Assembly (NCBI GenBank): GCA_022511325.1
Contig: JAFLRU010000003.1
Span: 1 to 48,294, forward strand
Length of the DNA: 48,294 bases
Origin: Campylobacter sp.
GTDB taxonomy: Bacteria > Campylobacterota > Campylobacteria > Campylobacterales > Campylobacteraceae
Reading direction: 5' to 3'
Each line of letters begins with the position of its first letter. Positions within the stretch are counted from its first letter, which is position 1. The notes below the pieces were generated by a model, which saw only the letters and a program-made list of their open reading frames with translations, did not search any database and was not told the origin of the DNA. A program made the position numbers and the translations under genes. Shown one piece after another: positions 8,121-16,167 of the stretch.

Positions 8121-9578
8121 TCAGTCCCAACATTCAGCGTTTTTAATGCCAAGTTTTGACGCACTAAACTTAGGGTTAAGTCCTGCTTTTCTTTGCTTAT
8201 CAAAATCATCAAGCACCTTAAGCACGATTTTGCCCAAAAGAAGCAAGGCGATAATATTTGTCGTTGCCATAAATGCCATAGTTAAATCTGCTAGATTCCA
8301 AGCAAGGCTAAGATTAATTTGAGTGCCGATAAATATCATTGCCACCGCACTCACCCTAAAAGCGTTCATAGCAGTTTTTGATGAGCTTAAATACTTCATA
8401 TTTGCTTGTGCGTAATAATAATTTCCTATCAAAGAAGTGATAGCAAAAAGCACAATCGCCAAAGTAATAAAATGAAGCCCAAAAGAACCATAATACTCAC
8501 TCATCGCTTCTTGCACCAAAGGCATAGCTGTAAGTAAAGGCTTTCCATTCTCGCCAACATTAAAATAACTATTAGAAAAAAGCACCAAAAACCCCGAACT
8601 TGTGCAAATAATTACATCAATAAGAACAGAAAAAGTTTGCACTATGCCTTGTTTAGCAGGGTGAGAGGTAAAGGCTGCGGCTGCTGCATTAGGTGCAGAG
8701 CCCATTCCTGCTTCATTAGAAAAAAGCCCTCTTTTGATACCTATAACCAAAACTGAACCCGCAAAGCCTCCAAAAATCGCTTTAAAATCAAAAGCACTCT
8801 CAAAAATCACCTTAAAAACAAGAGGTAATTTTTCAAAATTCATCACAACTGCAATGAAGGCTAGAATGATATAAGCCATAGCCATAAAAGGAACGATGAT
8901 TGAGCTTATTTTGCCAATTTTTGTATGATGAGAGAAAAACATCCACGCTCCAAACACACTCAAAATCACTCCAATTACCACAGGATAAGAGCTTTGGTTA
9001 TAAGGCAAAGTAGAATCTAAGCTAAACATCTTATAATACACCTCAAAAGCGGAAGTAAGAGTGTAGCTTTGAAGTCCATTAAATCCATACGCATAAGTGA
9101 TGATAAGAATAAAAGCAAAAAATAGAGCAAGCTTATCAAAACCTAGGGCTTTTTTGATGTAAAAAGCAGGACCTCCTTTAAACCCACCTCCATCTTTTGA
9201 CTTATACACTTGAGCGAGGGTGCTTTCTGCGAAGGCTGAAGCTCCACCAAAAAAAGCCATTATCCACATCCAAAATAAAGCTCCTGCCCCACCTGAAGCC
9301 AAAGCAAATGAAATTCCTGCAATATTTCCTATACCAACCCTTGAAGCAGTCGAAACCATCAACGCTTGAAAGGGTGAGAGTTGTTCTTTGCTCAATTCTG
9401 CTTTTTCTTTAAAAATCGCAAAACTTAAAAACAACATTTTAAATTGCACAAAACGGGTGAGAAAACTATAATAAAAACCGCAAATGATAAGCAAGATAAT
9501 CATTATAGTATCCGTATAAGGCACAATATCTGCAGCAATAAAATTTGAAATTGTATCAATAAGTTTTAAAAAATCCAT
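8121..9578 (-). CDS. Alanine/glycine:cation symporter (AGCS family)
   Basis: Inner-membrane transporter of 485 residues with about ten hydrophobic helices. Family signatures include ASRVGIGNIAGISFALASGG near the N terminus and GLFSNEAGMGSAPNAAAA in the middle. AGCS proteins import alanine or glycine with sodium or protons. It matches C. jejuni Cj0903c, and the next genes upstream on the same strand (trmL, alr, pgp2) match Cj0904c-Cj0906c in order. Alanine import beside alanine racemase and a peptidoglycan peptidase makes a sensible local theme. The start ATG follows AAGGAGAAT. Confidence 0.88.
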   Translation of the reverse strand: MDFLKLIDTISNFIAADIVPYTDTIMIILLIICGFYYSFLTRFVQFKMLFLSFAIFKEKAELSKEQLSPFQALMVSTASRVGIGNIAGISFALASGGAGALFWMWIMAFFGGASAFAESTLAQVYKSKDGGGFKGGPAFYIKKALGFDKLALFFAFILIITYAYGFNGLQSYTLTSAFEVYYKMFSLDSTLPYNQSSYPVVIGVILSVFGAWMFFSHHTKIGKISSIIVPFMAMAYIILAFIAVVMNFEKLPLVFKVIFESAFDFKAIFGGFAGSVLVIGIKRGLFSNEAGMGSAPNAAAAAFTSHPAKQGIVQTFSVLIDVIICTSSGFLVLFSNSYFNVGENGKPLLTAMPLVQEAMSEYYGSFGLHFITLAIVLFAITSLIGNYYYAQANMKYLSSSKTAMNAFRVSAVAMIFIGTQINLSLAWNLADLTMAFMATTNIIALLLLGKIVLKVLDDFDKQRKAGLNPKFSASKLGIKNAECWD

Positions 9579-9682
9579 AATATTCTCCTTTTTGATATCA
9601 TTTTAATGTATTTTTTATAAAAATTGTATTTTATGTGAGAAAAAATGTATTTTTTTTAAAAAATGTGAAAATATGAAACTTT

Positions 9683-10150
9683 TTAAGAATTAAAATTGCA
9701 AAAATTCTGTCTTAAAGCTTCATAAGAAATGATACCTACGCTTGTAGCTAAATTTAAACTTCTTCCGTAAGATTTCATTGGTATGGTGATAGCATTGTTC
9801 GGATTTAAATCCATAAGTTCTTTTGGCAAACCAAAACTCTCACTTCCAAAGAACAAAAAATCTCCATTTTGAAATTTCACTTCAAAATAAGGCTTTTTAC
9901 TCTTCGTTGTAGCAAAGAAAAAACGGGATTTTTGAGTTAAATTTTCTTGTAAAAACTCTTCTAAACTTTCCCAAATTTTTGGTTCTAATTTGCTCCAGTA
10001 ATCAAGTCCTGCTCTACGCACAGCCTTTTGAGAAAGTTCAAAAATCGTAGGTTTTACAATGTGAAGCTTAAAACCTGCATTATAACACATTCTTCCTATG
10101 CTGCCTGTATTTTGGGGAATTCTTGGATGAACTAAAACAATGTTAAACAT
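9683..10150 (-). CDS. trmL: tRNA (cytidine(34)-2'-O)-methyltransferase TrmL
   Basis: A 155-residue SPOUT-class methyltransferase that 2'-O-methylates the wobble base of tRNA-Leu isoacceptors. Typical motifs are visible: VLVHPRIPQNTGSIGRMC at the N terminus, FGSESFGLP in the middle, and IPMKSYGRSLNLATSVGII, which forms the knotted AdoMet site. Length is normal for TrmL. It starts 2 bp after the alr stop and is therefore in the pgp2-alr-trmL operon. Same order as C. jejuni Cj0906c-Cj0904c. Confidence 0.92.
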   Translation of the reverse strand: MFNIVLVHPRIPQNTGSIGRMCYNAGFKLHIVKPTIFELSQKAVRRAGLDYWSKLEPKIWESLEEFLQENLTQKSRFFFATTKSKKPYFEVKFQNGDFLFFGSESFGLPKELMDLNPNNAITIPMKSYGRSLNLATSVGIISYEALRQNFCNFNS

Positions 10151-10152
10151 TA

Positions 10153-11139
10153 CTAAACTACAATTCTAGGGATATTTGGGTGAAGTTTAACCAAAATTTC
10201 ATATTCTATTGTATTAAAAAATTTTGCCCAAAGTTGCACATCGTTAAATACGCAAATTTCATCTCCTAAATCCTCGCAAGAAAAGCTGTCCATAGACATT
10301 TTGCCAAGTATAGGCTTACCATTTGCTAATTTTAGCTCACCCTTACCATTAAAGCGAAATAAACCATCAGCATACCCAAGGTCATAAGTTGCAACCTTTA
10401 AATCCTCTTTAGCTGTGTAGGCACCGCCATATCCTATGCTTTGAGAGCTTTTTAAGATTCTTGAGCTTATTTTGTGAGCATAAAGACTCAAAACTTTTTT
10501 TAAGTTCTCTTGTCCATAACCAAATTGAACAAGTCCTACTCTACAAAGCTCATCATCAGGGAGTTTTGTAGCTCTAAAAAGAGCTGAAGAATTATAAGAA
10601 TGAAAAATAAGTTTTAAATCAGTCGATTTTTTTATCAAATCTTTAGCTTTTTGAAAATTTTGTTTTTGTATAAAAAAGCTTGCGTCCATTTCATCTGCAC
10701 CTGAAAAATGTGTGAAAACTCCCTCTAAACGAAGTTTAGAAGCATTTTTTAAAACTTGTTGTAAATTTTCTAAGCAAACACCGTTGCGATGCATATTTGT
10801 ATCAATTTTAAGATGAATTCTTGTATGTTTTTTAAATTGGTCTATCGACAAAGGTTCGTTGAGTGCATAGATAAATTTAGGATTTTCTTTGCCATTAGGA
10901 CGATGAGAAAGTATGAGTATGTTTTCGAAAATATTTTCAAGTTCAAAAGCTTCTTGTTCGTTTCTAACAGCAATAAAATTAACTCCAAGAGCCTTAGTAA
11001 TAGGAGCTAAAAGCTTAGTTCCGTGTCCATAGGCATTGTCTTTAAAAACACAAATAAGCCTTTCAAAACCGCCAGCTTTAGTGGCAATTTGATTAAGATT
11101 ATATTCATAAGATTTTTTGTCAAGTTTAATTAAAGACAT
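10153..11139 (-). CDS. alr: Alanine racemase
   Basis: Interconverts L- and D-alanine for peptidoglycan precursors. PLP lysine is K33 in VFKDNAYGHG, and the second catalytic tyrosine is in SIGYGGAYTA. GKMSMD in the C-terminal beta domain is also conserved. At 328 residues it is slightly shorter than the usual 350-370, with a compact C terminus as in other Campylobacter. Its ATG overlaps the pgp2 stop codon (TAATG), so translation is coupled to that gene. Confidence 0.92.
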   Translation of the reverse strand: MSLIKLDKKSYEYNLNQIATKAGGFERLICVFKDNAYGHGTKLLAPITKALGVNFIAVRNEQEAFELENIFENILILSHRPNGKENPKFIYALNEPLSIDQFKKHTRIHLKIDTNMHRNGVCLENLQQVLKNASKLRLEGVFTHFSGADEMDASFFIQKQNFQKAKDLIKKSTDLKLIFHSYNSSALFRATKLPDDELCRVGLVQFGYGQENLKKVLSLYAHKISSRILKSSQSIGYGGAYTAKEDLKVATYDLGYADGLFRFNGKGELKLANGKPILGKMSMDSFSCEDLGDEICVFNDVQLWAKFFNTIEYEILVKLHPNIPRIVV

Positions 11140-12125
11140 TATTGTTCTGCAAGAATTTTCATTTTACCTTTATTATCAAGCCTAACATATAAGATTTTAT
11201 CTCCTCTAAACTGATAATTTTTAGTATAATAGTCCTCATAAAAAGAAATCCTATACATTTTTTCATTATTTATATTCGGATAAGGACTTATGATAATATT
11301 TGAAAATTTAATATTTTTTTGTTCTTTTCTTGAAAAAACGGCTTTTTTCATTGCAGAAAATTGCTCAAAATTACTTTTATCGAAGCGTCTAAAATCTTTT
11401 TCATCATAAAAATTTAGATAAGCATTTACATCACTTATAGTCCAAGCTTGCTTCCAAGCAAACAAATCCGCAAACAAAGAAGCAATATCATCTTTATTTC
11501 CTAAAACTTGGTCTTTTTCTTCAGTTAAAACATAAACTTTCTTATCTTCTATAACCTTAGCAAAACGCTCTAATTTATCGTTAAGAAAAGCGATACAACC
11601 TTTAGTTTTAAACTCATCAAGTCTTGTTCCGTCTAAAGGATAGCCGTGTATCCAAATTCCCCCGCCTGTTTTTCCTTGTAATTTATCGAGCAAATTTGGA
11701 TAACTTGTTGCAAAAGCAAGAGGTCCATAATAACCATCCGGTGGAGTAAATTTACGTCCAAGCTCGTAAAAACCAACAGGAGTCTTTAAATCACCTTCTT
11801 CTTTTTTATCACCCATTAAACCTGTGATTACATCTTTTTGCTCAAATTCTTGTTTTAAAACTCCATCGTTATAAGAATAAACTTTAAGTACTTTGCTTGT
11901 TTTATTTGTTACAACTATATAGCTTTCTTTGTCATAGTATCCAAGTGAAACATCTTGGTTTCCAAGCTCTTTAAGCCAAAAATCCTTACTTGTAAGCTCT
12001 TTTTCTATGGCAACACCTACAGCATTTAAGCCTTCATTAAGGTAAATTTTAACCAAATCAGAAGCACTAAGGCTCGAAGCAAAAATCAAAACAAATGCAA
12101 CGATTTTAAATTTAATTTTTAACAA
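11139..12125 (-). CDS. pgp2: LD-carboxypeptidase with YkuD and NTF2-like domains (Pgp2/Csd6-like)
   Basis: Periplasmic cell-wall enzyme of 328 residues. A signal peptide (FVLIFASSLSAS) precedes a YkuD domain with His160 (GGIWIHGYP) and Cys177 (TKGCIAF). The C-terminal 110 residues look like the NTF2-type pocket known from H. pylori Csd6. In H. pylori and C. jejuni these proteins trim tetrapeptides to tripeptides and set helical cell shape, so I prefer LD-carboxypeptidase over transpeptidase. The initiator is TTG 12125 with AAGGAT five bases upstream; no ATG precedes the signal peptide. First gene of an operon with alr and trmL. Confidence 0.85.
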   Translation of the reverse strand: MLKIKFKIVAFVLIFASSLSASDLVKIYLNEGLNAVGVAIEKELTSKDFWLKELGNQDVSLGYYDKESYIVVTNKTSKVLKVYSYNDGVLKQEFEQKDVITGLMGDKKEEGDLKTPVGFYELGRKFTPPDGYYGPLAFATSYPNLLDKLQGKTGGGIWIHGYPLDGTRLDEFKTKGCIAFLNDKLERFAKVIEDKKVYVLTEEKDQVLGNKDDIASLFADLFAWKQAWTISDVNAYLNFYDEKDFRRFDKSNFEQFSAMKKAVFSRKEQKNIKFSNIIISPYPNINNEKMYRISFYEDYYTKNYQFRGDKILYVRLDNKGKMKILAEQ

Positions 12126-12176
12126 GATTTATCCTTTTAATACGATGATATTTTGTTTTTAAATATAACTAGGTAT

Positions 12177-12182
12177 ATTATA
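12177..12182 (-). promoter_or_regulatory. -10 element for the pgp2-alr-trmL operon
   Basis: TATAAT on the minus strand about 50 bases before the pgp2 TTG start, in a very AT-rich stretch. No clear -35. Confidence 0.45.
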
Positions 12183-12325
12183 AGATTTTTTCCTTAAAAA
12201 AGAGTGATTTAGTATTAAAAATTGAAAAAAATGAATGAAAATTTTTTAGTTATGTGTTTTAGTAAAAAAAGTAAATGACTATAATTTTATTATCTAGAAA
12301 ATAATTAAAAATAACGACGAGGCTA

Positions 12326-12361
12326 ATAAATAATCCTAGCTTAAAAGCTAGGATTATTTAT
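12326..12361 (-). terminator. Terminator of the cupin-AKR-AKR-ADH operon
   Basis: A perfect 17-bp stem (12326-12342 with 12345-12361) around an AA loop, directly after the stop codon of the alcohol dehydrogenase on the minus strand. The arm contains CCTAGCTT/AAGCTAGG. It marks the 3' end of the accessory block. Confidence 0.75.
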
Positions 12362-13558
12362 TTAATCAAGGCTTTTCATATCGATGACAAAGCGAAAATC
12401 CGCTTCACCTTTAGCCACCTTTTCATACGCTTCATCAAGCTTTTGTATAGGGATTATCTCTACTTTCGGATAGATTTTGTTTTTCACAGAATAATCAAGC
12501 ATTTCTTGTGTTTCTTTAATGCCTCCAATCAGTGAAGCATAGATTTTTTTATCTCTAAACTGCCAAACAAAAGCATTTATATCAAAAGTAGGAAAATCTT
12601 TAGGTGCAGGTAAGCCCACTATTGCCATTTCTCCGCCAAATTTAAGCATTCTTGCATAATCATTTATATCATATTTATAAGGAATCGTTGAGATGATGAA
12701 ATCAAAGCGATTTGCAATCTTTTTAAATTCCTCGCTTTGCACATCGATAAATTCCTTTGCTCCAAATTTTAAACACGCTTCTTTTTTGCTTGGCACAATA
12801 TCAAAGCAGGTTACTTCAGCTCCCAAAGCCACCATATATTGTAAAGCCATATGTCCTAAGCCTCCAACCCCTGCCACGGCAACTTTATCGCCTTTTTTAA
12901 CTTTACTAAATTTGATAGGCGAATAAGTCGTAACTCCTGCACAAAGCAAAGGAGCAACCTTTTCAAACTCGGCATTTTTTGGCACTTTAATGGCAAATTT
13001 TTCACTCACAACGATATTGTTAGAATATCCTCCGTAGGTGATTTCATCGTTATGAAACACATCTTTGCTGTTGTAGGTAAAAACGGTTTTTGCATTTGTG
13101 CAGTATTGTTCTTTGCTTTGTTTGCACGCTTCGCACTCTCCACAGGAATTTACCATACAACCAACCCCTGCATAATCTCCAACTTTAAACTTACTTACCT
13201 TTTTACCTACAGCGACAACCTCACCTGCTATTTCGTGTCCAGGAACCATAGGATAATTTGCTTTGCTGTGGTCGCCTCTAACAGTATGTAAATCACTATG
13301 ACAAATTCCTGCATATTTAATTTCTATCAAAACATCATTTTCTCCTAAAGGGTGTCTTGTAAAACTATAAGGCTTAAATTTCCAATCCTTGCTAAAAGCT
13401 GCATAACCTTTGGCTGGGATTCTCTCTCCTTCTTTAAAAAAGATTTTTGAAGTTTGGGCATCAGCAAAAAGTGCATTTGCTCCAAGTGAAAGAGCTGCTA
13501 AACCTCCAGCAACTTTGGCTGAATTTTTTAAAAATTCTCTTCTTTGTGAAGTTTTCAT
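12362..13558 (-). CDS. Zinc-dependent alcohol dehydrogenase with Tat signal
   Basis: 398-residue medium-chain dehydrogenase of the cinnamyl-alcohol/YahK type, which reduces aldehydes with NADPH. Catalytic zinc ligands are C86 (AGICHSDLH) and H108-E109 (GHE). The structural zinc cysteines are near 139, 142, 145 and 153, and the nucleotide site is GVGGLGH. It begins with a twin-arginine signal, SQRREFLKNSAKVAGG, then a hydrophobic stretch and AnALFADAQ. Soluble NAD(P)-dependent ADHs do not normally carry one. ATG 13558 has AAGGA six bases upstream. Last gene of the four-gene operon, 85 bp after the first AKR. Forty bases of its signal-coding DNA are identical to those of the gene at 14682-15572. 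Confidence 0.88.
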   Translation of the reverse strand: MKTSQRREFLKNSAKVAGGLAALSLGANALFADAQTSKIFFKEGERIPAKGYAAFSKDWKFKPYSFTRHPLGENDVLIEIKYAGICHSDLHTVRGDHSKANYPMVPGHEIAGEVVAVGKKVSKFKVGDYAGVGCMVNSCGECEACKQSKEQYCTNAKTVFTYNSKDVFHNDEITYGGYSNNIVVSEKFAIKVPKNAEFEKVAPLLCAGVTTYSPIKFSKVKKGDKVAVAGVGGLGHMALQYMVALGAEVTCFDIVPSKKEACLKFGAKEFIDVQSEEFKKIANRFDFIISTIPYKYDINDYARMLKFGGEMAIVGLPAPKDFPTFDINAFVWQFRDKKIYASLIGGIKETQEMLDYSVKNKIYPKVEIIPIQKLDEAYEKVAKGEADFRFVIDMKSLD

Positions 13559-13643
13559 TGTATATCCTTTCAAAAATTTGTTTTATCAATCTAGTCTTAA
13601 CACAGTTTTGCTCAAAGATAGCAAATGCATTAAGTTAAATATT

Positions 13644-14657
13644 TTAAAATTTATCCTTATGAACCTCTATCAAAAACTTCGCAGTTTGCGGGTCTTGATG
13701 ATTTAAAAAGAGGCTTTGCTTATTATCAAGTGAGGCGATTTTTTGCATATCCTCATCGCTCAAAGCAAAGTCAAAGACATTAAAATTCTCAATCATTCGC
13801 TCTTTGCGTATGGTTTTTGGAATAGCGATGATATTTCTTTGAATCTGCCACCTTAAAATCACTTGAGCAATGCTTTTATTGTATTTTTTGCCAATCGCGC
13901 TTAAGGTTGGATTAGAAAACATATCATTCTTTCCCTCACCAAAAGGCGCCCAAGATTCCATAGCGACATTATATTCCTTCAAAATCTTTTGTGCCTCAAA
14001 TTGTGCGAAAAAGGGATTGCACTCGATTTGATTGAGTGCGGGTTTGATTTCGTTATTAAGACAAAAATCAACGATTCTATCCGGATAAAAATTGCTTACC
14101 CCAATGGCTTTGAATCTACCCTCTTTGTAGAATTTACTCAAGGCTCTCCACGCTCCATAAGTATCATTAAAGGGCTGATGTAAAAGCATCAAATCCACAT
14201 AATCAAGCCCGAGCTTACGCAGAGATTCCTCACACGCTTTGAGCGCTTTTTCTTCCTTGTAGTTATTAATCCAAAGCTTTGTCGTGATAAAAAGCTCCTC
14301 ACGTTTTATGCCACCACTCATAGCATTCTTTATTGCAGCACCCACTTCTGCTTCGTTAAAATAAGCTTGAGCTGTATCAATGCTTCTATATCCTACTTCT
14401 ATGGCATCTTCAACGCATCTTTGTGTTTCTTTTGGTTTAACTTGAAAGACTCCATAGCCTAAAATGGGCATTTTAACCCCATTATTTAATGTTACAAATT
14501 CCATTGTTTTTCCTTTTGTATGGTTGTTTGAGTTCTTGCTTGTTTTATCTTGTTTAGAGCTTGTATTAAGAGCAAAAGCTCCAAGAGATGCAAAAGTCGC
14601 TATTGTAGTGAGTTTTGCAGAGTTTTTAAGAAATTCTCTGCGTTTGTTTTTATCCAT
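13644..14657 (-). CDS. Aldo/keto reductase with Tat signal (I)
   Basis: 337-residue AKR of the 2,5-diketo-gluconate reductase/AKR5-like group, reducing aldehydes or ketones with NADPH. The tetrad is D94, Y99, K127 and H160 (SIDTAQAYF, TTKLW, LMLLHQ). IPKTIRKERMIENFNVFDF near the end binds the cofactor phosphate. About 50 residues precede the barrel: a twin-arginine motif (KRREFLKNSAKL), a hydrophobic stretch and a Ser/Lys/Asn-rich linker. It starts 24 bp after AKR II and is only distantly similar to it outside motifs, so it is not a recent tandem copy. Confidence 0.87.
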   Translation of the reverse strand: MDKNKRREFLKNSAKLTTIATFASLGAFALNTSSKQDKTSKNSNNHTKGKTMEFVTLNNGVKMPILGYGVFQVKPKETQRCVEDAIEVGYRSIDTAQAYFNEAEVGAAIKNAMSGGIKREELFITTKLWINNYKEEKALKACEESLRKLGLDYVDLMLLHQPFNDTYGAWRALSKFYKEGRFKAIGVSNFYPDRIVDFCLNNEIKPALNQIECNPFFAQFEAQKILKEYNVAMESWAPFGEGKNDMFSNPTLSAIGKKYNKSIAQVILRWQIQRNIIAIPKTIRKERMIENFNVFDFALSDEDMQKIASLDNKQSLFLNHQDPQTAKFLIEVHKDKF

Positions 14658-14681
14658 TAATATCCCTTAATTTTTACTTTC

Positions 14682-15572
14682 TTAATCCACCCAAGAAAAA
14701 TAGCTTTTGTTTTCATCGAGTTTTCTTAGCTTTTGCATATCTTGCGAATCTATGGTAAAATCAAAAATATCTAAATTTTCTTTCATTCTTTCTTTATGAG
14801 AAGTTTTAGGAATGAGGGCAATGTTTTCTTGATTTAAAAAGCGTAAAATGATTTGAGCAGGAGTTTTTGCATATTTTTTACTTAAATCTTGCACTAAAGC
14901 ATTTTCAAATACTTTTTTATTTCCTGCTATAAAAGGACTCCAACTTTGCAAAATTGTTTCTTTCATCACAGCTCTTAAGGCATTTTGTTGATAAAATAAA
15001 TGAGTTTGGCATTGATTGATTGTTGGCATAATTTCAACTTCTTTAATAAACTCGCTGTAAGCTTTTGCATTAAAATTTGAAATTCCAAGAGCCTTAATAA
15101 GCCCTTGTTTATAAGCTTCTTCCATAGCTTTGTAAATTTCTTTGCTGTTTGAATAATTGCTGTGGATTAAAAGGAGGTCAATATAAGTTGTTTGAAGCTC
15201 GTCCAAAGCCCTTTTAATTATCTCTTTTGCTTGTGAAAAAGTTGCATTTTGAGAAATTTTTGTTTCTATGAAAAGCTCACTTCTTGGCATTTGTTTTATG
15301 GCATTGCCTATTTCTTTTTGATTTGCATACATTTGTGCGGTATCAAAAAGTCTATAACCACATTCATAAGCGTCTTTGATAGCTCTTTCACACTCGCTTC
15401 CACGCAAAGCATAAGTTCCAAGCCCAAGAGCAGGCATTTTTACTCCGTTATTTAAAGTCATCATCGGTATTTTTTCTCCATTTTGTGCAAAGAGTGAATC
15501 AGCACCAAAGCTTAAAACACCCAAAATCCCAGCAACTTTGGCTGAATTTTTTAAAAATTCTCTTCTTTTCAT
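14682..15572 (-). CDS. Aldo/keto reductase with Tat signal (II)
   Basis: 296-residue AKR with tetrad D77, Y82, K105 and H137 (LFDTAQMYA, IETKIS, LLLIHSN) and the cofactor motif IPKTSHKERMKENLDIFDF. The N terminus is a compact Tat signal, MKRREFLKNSAKVAG, with hydrophobic GILGVLSFGADSLFAQ and a likely cleavage after FAQ. ATG 15572 has AAGGGAG eight bases upstream, whereas an in-frame ATG 60 bases earlier has no site and would bury the signal. It follows the cupin gene by 13 bp. The likely role is reduction of reactive carbonyls, and the natural substrate is unknown. Confidence 0.86.
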   Translation of the reverse strand: MKRREFLKNSAKVAGILGVLSFGADSLFAQNGEKIPMMTLNNGVKMPALGLGTYALRGSECERAIKDAYECGYRLFDTAQMYANQKEIGNAIKQMPRSELFIETKISQNATFSQAKEIIKRALDELQTTYIDLLLIHSNYSNSKEIYKAMEEAYKQGLIKALGISNFNAKAYSEFIKEVEIMPTINQCQTHLFYQQNALRAVMKETILQSWSPFIAGNKKVFENALVQDLSKKYAKTPAQIILRFLNQENIALIPKTSHKERMKENLDIFDFTIDSQDMQKLRKLDENKSYFSWVD

Positions 15573-15585
15573 TTGGAAAACTCCC

Positions 15586-16086
15586 TTAGAAAATTTCAGT
15601 ATCTTGAATAGCTTTTTGATAATCCTCATCACTCACAAGCTCAAGCCATTCGACATTTTTTCCATCTTTATAGCCTGTAAGAGCAATATGAGAAGCTTTA
15701 GAATTTCTTGCTCCGTGCCAGTGTTTGATATTTGGTGGGCAAGAAATTACATCTCCTTTTTTGGCAACACTTGCCTTTTCGCCAAGAACTTGAGTGATAA
15801 TTTCACCTTCAGTTACAATCAAAGTTTGTCCAGCCGGATGAGTATGCCACGCACTTCTAGCATTAGGACTAAATTCAACCAAAGCTCCACCAAATTCACG
15901 CCATTCTTTATTTTCAAAAAGCATAGTAACTCTTACTTCTCCACTAAAAATATTGCTATTGCCCTTAAAACTTGGACGCGAATTTTCTTTTTCTATGATT
16001 TGAGTATCATCATTTTGATTTTCTCCAGCTCCACCGCCTGTTATGATGCAAGCAAACAGACAAAAAGGTCTTAAAAATTTTAGCAT
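15586..16086 (-). CDS. Exported cupin, hydroxynitrile-lyase-like / carbonyl-stress cupin
   Basis: 166-residue single-cupin protein. The metal set H81, H83, Q87 and H122 (AWHTHPAGQ ... KHWHG) resembles manganese cupins annotated as (R)-mandelonitrile lyase-like, which often lie beside AKR/ADH genes. An N-terminal export signal (KFLRPFCLFACIITGGGAG) precedes the domain; LFAC could be an atypical lipobox, otherwise cleavage after GGGAG is likely. First gene of the operon, with AAGGAG upstream of the ATG and the MerR-type promoter about 27 bp ahead. The reaction in vivo is unknown. Confidence 0.75.
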   Translation of the reverse strand: MLKFLRPFCLFACIITGGGAGENQNDDTQIIEKENSRPSFKGNSNIFSGEVRVTMLFENKEWREFGGALVEFSPNARSAWHTHPAGQTLIVTEGEIITQVLGEKASVAKKGDVISCPPNIKHWHGARNSKASHIALTGYKDGKNVEWLELVSDEDYQKAIQDTEIF

Positions 16087-16113
16087 TTTTTCTCCTTTGA
16101 TTTAGTTTTTAAA

Positions 16114-16144
16114 ATTATACAACATTAGAGCAACTCTAAGTCAA
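16114..16144 (-). promoter_or_regulatory. MerR-type promoter/operator of the cupin operon
   Basis: On the minus strand TTGACT (16139-16144) and TATAAT (16114-16119) are separated by exactly 19 bp, the overlong spacing typical of MerR-activated promoters. The spacer holds a palindrome, TTAGAG-N3-CTCTAA (16125-16139). The same element recurs at 17409-17439. Its -10 is about 27 bp from the cupin ATG. Confidence 0.82.
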
Positions 16145-16167
16145 GTCTTTTTATGAAATTTCATTCA

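Noticed and set aside
13644-15572. The two AKRs as a recent tandem duplication
   Set aside because: Their barrels share only family motifs and differ in length and linker; only the general signal pattern is alike.
15573-15632. Longer N terminus for AKR II beginning 60 bases upstream
   Set aside because: No ribosome site, overlap with the cupin gene, and it would bury the twin-arginine signal.
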